Shown in pieces: positions 52,017-61,000 of a stretch of DNA of 64,000 nucleotides. The notes below the pieces were generated by a model. That model worked only from the letters and a program-made list of their open reading frames with translations. It was not told the origin of the DNA and ran no database searches. Each line of letters begins with the position of its first letter. The stretch's first letter is position 1. The position numbers were made by a program, and so were the translations under genes. The stretch is taken from NCBI RefSeq assembly GCF_002796605.1, contig NZ_CP024923.1, forward strand, positions 4,657,501-4,721,500. The letters run 5' to 3'. The stretch is from Sphingomonas psychrotolerans. GTDB taxonomy: Bacteria; Pseudomonadota; Alphaproteobacteria; Sphingomonadales; Sphingomonadaceae.

Positions 52017-55000
52017 ATGATCCGCAACAGCCGTTCGTTCCGCAACGCCCTGCTCCTCGGCGCCTCACTAGGCAGCCTCGTGCTCGCGGGCTCCGCGCAC
52101 GCACAGAATTTCGGCGCGCGGCAAGGGGCGGATCCCGCCGCCGCCGCCACGCGCGCCGCGCAGAGCGCCGGCAACCGCAATGCGGCGGCGCAGGCCGCTG
52201 CCCAGCGCACCCGCGTGACGCTGGAGCGCGCCTCGCGTATCCGCGCGCAGATGGATGCCGCGCAGGTGGCTGCGCGCGCTGCCGCACTCGCTGCGCAGTC
52301 GAAGGTGCCCAACGGTCTCGGCAAGGGCGGGCTCGAGGTCGCCAACGGCGTCGCGCTGGACCCTGCTTTGTGGGTCGGCGCCGACGGACCCACACAGAGC
52401 CAGGGGACGAACGGCCGCACCAGCGTCCTCGTCAACCAGACGCGTGACAAGGCGATCCTCAACTGGGACAGCTTCAACGTCGGCCGCGAGACCGACCTGA
52501 GCTTCAATCATCACGGCAACACCAATTGGGTCACGCTCAACCGCGTCGTCGGTGACAGCGCCGATCCCAGCCAGATCCTCGGTACGATCAAGGCCGATGG
52601 TTCGGTCTATATCCTCAACCAGAATGGCGTGATCTTCGGCGGCGCCAGCCAGATCAATGTCCGCAATCTCGTCGCTGCGGCGGCGACGATCACCGACCAG
52701 CATTTCCGCGATTATGGCATCTATGCCCGCGTGACTCAGTCGACGGCGTCGGCGCCGCCGACCCAGGTGGTCGAAAGCTTCACCAACGCGATCGGCGACG
52801 TGAAGGTCGAGGCGGGTGCGCAGATCGCCACCGCCGCGCCCAAATCGGTTGTCGAAGCGGGCGGTTTCGTCATGCTGCTGGGCAACACGGTGGAGAATGC
52901 CGGTTCGATCCGCACCGATCGCGGGCAGACGCTGCTCGCGGCGGGCGACCGGTTCCTGGTCCGCGCCGGCTATGGCACCGACACCAACCAGCGTTCGACC
53001 ACGCGCGGCAACGAAGTCCAGGTCAGTGTCGGCGCGAACAGCACTGCCGGGCTGGTCGCCAATACCGGCGTCATCGAGGCGCGCCAGGGCGACATCACGC
53101 TGGCAGGCGAGACGGTGGTGCAGGGCGGCATCGCGATCGCGACCACTAATGTGAACGCACGCGGCACGATCCACCTGCTGACCAGCGTCGGAGAGGCCAA
53201 GGCGAAAACCAGCGTGACGCTGACTGGCGACAGCCTGACGATGATCCTGCCCGAGTTGGACAGCAAGGACCGCGCGACCAACGCCCAGCGCGATGCGCTC
53301 GCCAACCCGGCGACTAATGTGAACAGCTGGCTCCTCGCGCATCAGGGCGAAGGCAACTTCAACTTCACCATGGCCGATCGGCTGGACCGTTCGCGGGTGG
53401 AGATCATGACCGGCGGGACCGTCGATTTCCAGGCGGGGTCGCAGACGATCGCGCAGGGCGGGCAGATCGCGGTGTTCGCGCGGACCAAGGCGTTCGTGGG
53501 CGAAGGCGCGGTGCTCGATGTATCGGGCGTGCGCGGGGTTGCGATGGACATGGAGTCCAACAACCTGATGGTCAACATCCAGCCTTACGAGATGCGCGAT
53601 TCCCCGGACAACCGCGAAGTCGACGCGCTCAAGCACAATGACGTGTGGGTCGACATCCGCGATCTGGTGCTGCTGCCCAGCGGCACCGGCGGGCACAATG
53701 GCGATCGTTACTACACACCCGGCGGCCTGCTCGAAGTGGGCGGGCATCTCAGCAACGTCGCGCATTCGATCGGCGAATGGGCATCGGTAGGCGGCAGCAT
53801 CGCGTTCCAGAGCGGCGGTGGCGTGGCCAACGTCCGCCCGCCCGACGCCGGTCAGCTGGTGATCCAGAAGGGGGCGATCCTCGATATTTCGGGCGGCAGC
53901 CTCGATTATGCAGGGGGCGTGGTGCGCTCGACGCTGTTCATGGGTTCGGACGGCAAGCTCTACGCCGCCGGCCAGGCGCCGGCGAGGGTCAAGCTGACAT
54001 CGGTCGGCGCGTCGTTCATGCGCACGCACGATCGCTGGGGCGATGCCTATACTGAGCTGTTCAGCACGCCCTTCTCGCGCACGCTCAGCGCGCGGTGGGA
54101 GGACGGTTATACCGTGGGGCGCGACGCCGGCGCGATCTCGATGTCGATGCCGACGGTGCTTATGGAGGGCACGGTGCTGGCCGACGTGGTCGTCGGCGAC
54201 CGCCAGACCCAGGCCCGGCCCGATTTGCCGATCACCATCGACAAGCTGGGAACGCTTGCCGGCACGACGGCACGCCGGATCGATGGCTACAAGCTGCCGC
54301 AGAATGCCACGCCGCTGGCCGGCGGCCTCTATGTCGGCAATCGACTGGACGGTCCGACGGAACAAGTCACGTCGCCGTTCCCCAACGGTGTGACGGTCAG
54401 CGCCGGAACGGACGTTACGTCGGGCATGACCGCCGCCACTACGCTCACTCCCGAGATGGTCGGTAATGTCCAGTTGTCCGCCGATTCGATCAACGCGGCC
54501 AAGCTCGGTGCGCTGCGGATCAGCGGCAAGGACGTGCGTGTCGATGCCGACATCGCAGTCGCCGCCGGTGGCAGCATCGCGCTCCAGGCCCAGAGCACCC
54601 ATGTCGCGGGCAATCTGACTGCGCATAGCGGCACCATCTCGATCGAGGGGCTCACCGCCAGCTGCAACTCGATCTGCGAAGTCATTCCCACGCCGATTGA
54701 CCTGGCGGACGGCGTCAAGATCGACACGACCGGCCTGTGGGTGAACCTGCTGAAGGGCGGCGATCGCCGGGACCTGGCCTTCACCAAGGGCGGCGACGTC
54801 CTGATCAACGCAGTGCAGGGCTCGGTGACGCTCGGCAAGGATAGCCTGATCGATGCCTCGGCGGGCGGTGCGGTGCTGGATCTCGGCGAGACGCAGGGCG
54901 CGCGCGGCGGCGACGTGGCGCTTTCGGTCGGCACGCTGCCGCGCGAGGCGGCCAACATCATGGTGCTGGATGGCGAGATCCGCTCTTATGGCTCGGGCGA

Positions 55001-58000
55001 CTTTGCCGGCGGCACGTTGATCGTCAACAATGGCGGCACTCCGATCACGATCGGCAAGGAACTGTTCGAGGGCGGCAATCTGCTGATCGCCGGCCAGCCC
55101 TTGCCGATGGATCTGCAACTGGGTGCGGATGCGTTGATCAAGGCCGGCATGGTGCTGCCCTATGACTATTCCTATCAAATAACGAAGCTGGCCGCGGGCG
55201 AGACCGTCACCGGCGGCGCCTCCGCCGACTTTTCGGGACGCACGTTGTTGGCCGACTGGGTCATTCCCGACGGTGCCGAAGTCTATGATGAAAACTTCAA
55301 CATGTTCTTCCCCGGCGATACGCTGCCCGCCGGCTTCGCAATGTATATCGGCTACATCAATCTCGGCGAGGGACAGATCGTCCCCGACATGAGCGCGGTG
55401 TACGGCGACAGCGGGCTTCCGCTCGCCGAGCCGATCACCCGGTTCATCACTGCCGGCACCGTGCTGGAGAGCGACATCACGCTGAAGGCCGGCGCGACCC
55501 TGAAGCGCGGCTGGGAGTTCGCCGTCGACCTGAACGTCGTCAAGCCGCTGCATCTCGATGCGGATTTCTTCCAGAAGGGGTTCAGCAATTACACCGTCCG
55601 CGCCGGCGGCGACCTGTGGGTGGGGGCAGATACGACGATCGACGTGGTCGCGCCGACGCGGCGGATCACCGGCGCCAGCCTGGTGGTGGCCAGCGGTGCC
55701 GCGCTTGACGACGCGATGACGCTGTGGACCGCGCCGATGCTGCAGGAAGACGCGGCGAACGGCCGCTTCGTCCAGCGCCAGGGTGCCAGCCTGACGCTGA
55801 TCGCGTCGGGCCTCGGGCCGCGCCTGACCTATGATCCCTACGGCGCTCTGCTGCAGGACGCCCAGCCCTTTGGCGAACTCCGCATCGGCAAGGGCGCCAC
55901 CCTGCGCGTCGATGAGGGCCAGTCGATCGCGCTGAATTCGGTTGAGGGCATGCTGATCCAGGGTCGGGTCGAAGCGCATGGCGGCGCGGTCAACATCACT
56001 TCGTCGCTGTTCGAGAATATGAGCCGCGACCGGCCGACCACGCTCCCGATCCGCTATGACTCGACTGCCGCTTTGTGGATCGATTCGAGTGCGGTGATCG
56101 ACGTGTCGGGCCGCGCGCACACCGCGCTCGATGCGCGCGGGCTGCGTTACGCCAATGTGTCGAAGGGCGGGTCGATCCATATCGGCGGCGACGTTCAGCG
56201 CCAGACCGATTCGGGCGTGGCGATGGGCCGCGAGATGACGTCGGCCTATGTCGTGGTGCGCGACGGCGCATTGCTCGACGCGTCGGGCGCGAGCGCTGAG
56301 ATCGACTATCAGACCTCGGGCCTGCCCGAGCGGCGTACCAGCCTGACCCTCGCCAGCGACGGCGGCCGGATCGCGCTCGATTCGCAATATGGCGTTTTCC
56401 TCGACGGCACCGCGCGCGCGCATGCCGGTGGCGCCGGCGCGCTGGGCGGCGAGCTTTCAATCCAGCTGACCACGCCAATCATCTCGGACCGCGGCATCGG
56501 CAAGGGCACCGAAGTGCCCGATTTCATGCGGCGGTTGCGCGAAGTGGTGGTTCAGCAGGAATATTCGAACCTGCTGTCGGACACGATCGAATATGGCGAC
56601 TGCATCACCGGCTGCTGGACGCCGGGCCAGACCGTAGAGCAGTCGAACGCCGCCAACGAAGGCGTCGCCAATCTGGTCGGCCAGGCGCGCATCGGCGTCG
56701 ACCGCATCAAGGCGGGCGGCTTCGACAGCCTGTCGCTGGCAAGCGACGACGTGGTGCTGTTCGACGGCGATGTGAACCTCGCGCTGGGACGAAACCTCAC
56801 GCTGTACGGCGCGCTCGCCAATCTCGATCCCGATGCGCACATGTCGCTGTCGGCGGCCTATGTGAAGTTCGCCGGCGGCGGGTCGGGCTGGGGCAACACC
56901 ATCGTCGCGGAGAATGTCGGCCAGCTCGCGCTGCTGCGGCGCCCGGTCGCGGGGCAGGGCAGCGTCACCATCACCGGCGGTCTGGTCGACATTTCCGGCA
57001 TCAGCTTCGGCGTGAACGGCTCGATCGGCCTGATCGGCAACGAGCAGCTCGAATATGATTATGCGGCGTCGAAGGACATCGACATCGTCAGCCGCAGCGA
57101 CATCCGGCTCACCGGCGGCACCGTCCGCTCGATGAGCAACGTCTCGCTGACCGCGGCGCAGATCTACCCGACCACTGGCGCCGTCGCGGCGATCTATGCC
57201 GGCGTCTATACCTATCGCCTGCCGGGCAATACCAGCCTCTACAGCACGATCATGGATGGAAGCACGGTGAGCTTCCACAAGCTGGCCGGCAGCACGCCGT
57301 CGATGCCGCTATCGGCCTATGGCCAGCTGACCGTGGGTGCGGACATCATCAATCAGGGCGGCGTGCTGGTCGCGCCGCTCGGCTCGATCACGCTGGGCAT
57401 CGGCGGCGGCAATTACGTGCCTGGGCCGGAAATGGCCGCTCCGGGCCAGGATTACTGGTCAGGCGAAAGCGCCGTGTCGACGCGCGAGGTCAACCTGCTT
57501 TCCGGCAGCCTCACGTCGGTGAGCGGGGCGGGGCTCGCAATTCCCTATGGCAGCACCACCGACGGGCTCAGCTGGACGCTGAACGGCGCGTCGGTGCTCA
57601 CGACGACGCCGAAGCAGGGGATCACGATCGTCGGCTCGCTCAAGGCGGACGCCGGGGCGGTGCTCGATCTGTCGGGCGGCGGCAATCCCACCGGGGCGGG
57701 CTTCACGCCCGGCCGCGGCGGATCGATCGACATTCTCAAGAATCCGCTCGCCGCGCTGAACCCTGCCTTTGCCGGGTTCAGTCATGCCGACAACAAGGTC
57801 TATGCGATCGTTCCCGACTATAAGAATTCGGCCGCGCCCACTGCGATCGACGGGCATGCGCAGCCGGTATTCGGCCAGCAGATCGTCATCCCCGAAGGCG
57901 TTCCCGGACTGAAGCCCGGAACCTACACCCTGCTCCCCGCCGAATTCGCCCTGATGAAGGGCGCCTATCGCGTCGAGATGGGCCATGCCACCGCGCCGGG

Positions 58001-61000
58001 CGCGGGCCAGATGACCACGCTTCCCGGCGGCTCGTTCGCGCTGGGCGTGCATACTGACGTCGCCAACCTCAACCGGCGCTCGCCCCAGGCGGTCGACGTG
58101 ATCCTCACCCCTGCCGATGCGGTGCGCAAGCATTCGCAATATGTCGAGACGGGCTTCGAGAAGTTCCTCACCGACCTGCCCGATGGTTCGCTGTTCGGCC
58201 GCCCGCTGCCGCTGCTGCCGCGCGACGGCAAGCAGCTGACCATCGCCGTTCCTTCGGTCACCGGTGAAGAGACGCGTTCGCTCTTCTCGTTCAAGGGCGC
58301 CGGCAAGTTCGCAGCGGCCGAAGGCGGAATCGGCGGTTCGCTGTCGGTCGTGGTCGGAAATTACGCCAACACCGACAAGCAGGCGCTGGAAATCCTGGCG
58401 GACGGCACCACCGCAACCCAGGGCGCCGCGGGCCTCTACGCATCGGACCTGAACGCGGTGGGCGCCAGCCTGATGATCCTGGGCGGCGAGCTTCGCCGGA
58501 ACGTCAGCGGCCCGTCTACTGATCTGCTGGCGACTCTCGAGATCAAGGTGGGGGCGGACGCCTTTTCGAGCGGCGCCTTCAACGGCATCACTGTCCGCGA
58601 AGGCGCCACGCTTTCGGCCGCGCAAATCCTGATGGTGTCCAACGGCAGTTCGGATCTGGTCGTCGAGCAGGGCGCGACGCTCAGCACGATCGGCAAGGGC
58701 AAGCCCGCCTTCGACATGAACGGCGGCTACACCATCCTGAACAACCAAATCGCCATGCTGGCGGTCTCGAACGGCCTGCTCGAGTTCCAGGCACCGAGCA
58801 GCGCGGGGACGACCGGCCGGATCGTCGTGGAGGACGGCGCCGCGCTCTATTCGGAAGGCACGCTCGCTTTCTCCAGCCTTGGCCCGGTCGCGTTGGGCGA
58901 ACAGGTCCGCTACGGCGCGCGCTATCTGTCGCTGGCCAGCGGTGCCGTGAACATCGGCACCAGCGAGGGGCTGGCGGCTGCCGGCGGTCAGGGGATCCTG
59001 CCGAGCGGCATCCTGCTCAACCAAAGCGTGCTCGAACGGCTCATGCTGGGCGACACCACCAAGGGCGCGCCGGCGCTGGAACGACTGATCCTGACCGGCA
59101 ACGATTCGATCAATTTCTACGGCACGGTCGACCTCGATACGCGAGCCAACGGGCACCAGTCGGCGCTGCAGCTCGTGCTCAATACGCCGGCGCTATACGG
59201 CCATGGCGATGCCACGGACGTCGCGACGATCAGCGCGGCGACGTTGGTCTGGAACGGCGTCTACGGCACGACTGGGCCGAGCTATTCCGCGCAGGTCCTG
59301 GCGGGCAAGCCCGGCGCGCCGATCGCTGGTGGCCCGGGCACCGGCCAAGGCACGCTGAACCTCGTCGCCGACCGGATCGTGCTCGGCTATCAGGACGGCA
59401 TCCCCGACGATGGAACGCTGCCGATGGACCGGCTCGCGCTCGGCTTCTCGGCGGTTAACCTGACTGCGGGACAGCGGATAGAGACCAACCATCGCGGCAC
59501 GATCTCGGTCTATGAATCGCAGGCAGTCTACGGCAAGCCGGGGACCGGCGGCACGCTAAACCTGACCACACCGCTGCTGACGGCAAAGGGCGGGTCGACC
59601 GTCGGCTTCGTCGCCGGCGGCGCGGTCAACCTCGCCGCGCCCACTGGCTGGACCGCCCCGACCCAGCGGCCCGAACTGCCGATCGGTGGCGAGCTCCACT
59701 TCACCGGCGCCACGATCAATGTCGACACGCTGGTCGCGATGCCCAGCGGGCGGCTCAAGCTCACTGCGCTTTCGGGCGACGTGACGCTGGGCGATCGCGC
59801 CAGGATCGACATGGCGGGCCAAGCGACCAAGTTCTTCGACGAAACCCGCTATAGCTGGGGCGGCGACGTCGAACTCGAAAGCGCAGCCGGCAATGTGAGC
59901 ATGGCCACGGGCGCAGTCATCGATCTCAGCGCCGACTACAATCATGCCGGCCTGCTCAAGGTCACTGCGCTGAAGGGCGATGCGGTGCTGGCAGGCGTGA
60001 TCAAGGGCGCGGCGCGCAACGGCACGCTGGGCGAGAACCCCGAACTGCGCGGCGGCGCCATCGACATTCGCGCCGGCCGAATCGCCGACTTCACCGGTCT
60101 CAACCAGCGGCTGAACGATAGCGGCGTCACCTATTCGCGCAACTTCCTCGTCAAGACCGGCGACCTCAGCATTGGCAACGAAGTGAAGGCGCGCAACGTC
60201 AGCATCACCGCCGATGGCGGCAGCATGACCGTCACCGGCAAGATCGACGCCAGCGGTGCCAAGCCCGGATCGATCCGGCTGTCGGCGAAGAACGATCTGG
60301 TGCTGACCAGCGGCGCGTCGCTCGATGCGCACGGCACCATGCTCCATGTCGACGCCTATGGCGCACCAATCGAGGCGTCGAACCGCGCCATGGTGGAACT
60401 GACCAGCGCCAATGGCACTCTGACGCTGCAGCCGGGCATGACGATCGACCTGTCCTCGCCCGATGGCGTGTCGCGCGGCAGGATCGACCTCAACGCCCGC
60501 CGCTTGGGCGCCAACGACGTCGCGATCGCGGCGGCGGGGACGCTCAACATCCACGGGGCCGAAAGCCTGTCGGTCAATGCCTTCCGCACCTATCAGCCCG
60601 CGACCGGCGTGATCGATCAGGCGCTGATGGACGGAATCCATCTCGACAGTGACGGCTTCATCGACGCGGCGATCGGCAATTCCGCGCTGCTCGACCGGGT
60701 CGCGGGGCTGCGCGCCTATCGCGATGCGTTCCATCTGCGGCCGGGCGTCGAGCTGGCGAGCATGGCGGGTGGCGATCTGCGCGTCTCGGGCGACCTCAAC
60801 CTGGCGGGCTATCGCTATGCCAGCCTCAACCCCAACGATCAGCGCGCGATCAATTATGCCGATCCGTTCGGCGGCGGCTATGGTTCGGGCGAGGCGGGCG
60901 TGCTGCTGGTGCGCGCATCGGGCGATCTCAGCCTGAACGGCTCGATCACCGATGGCTTCGGCGTTCCCGCACGGACGCCCGACGACAATGGCTGGGTGCT

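Noticed and set aside
52068..56423. A 1,451-residue minus-strand ORF
   Set aside because: It is the mirror of the TpsA gene. The plus-strand frame shows a signal peptide, TPS domain and beta-helix repeats; the minus reading is Arg/Ala-rich with no recognisable fold.
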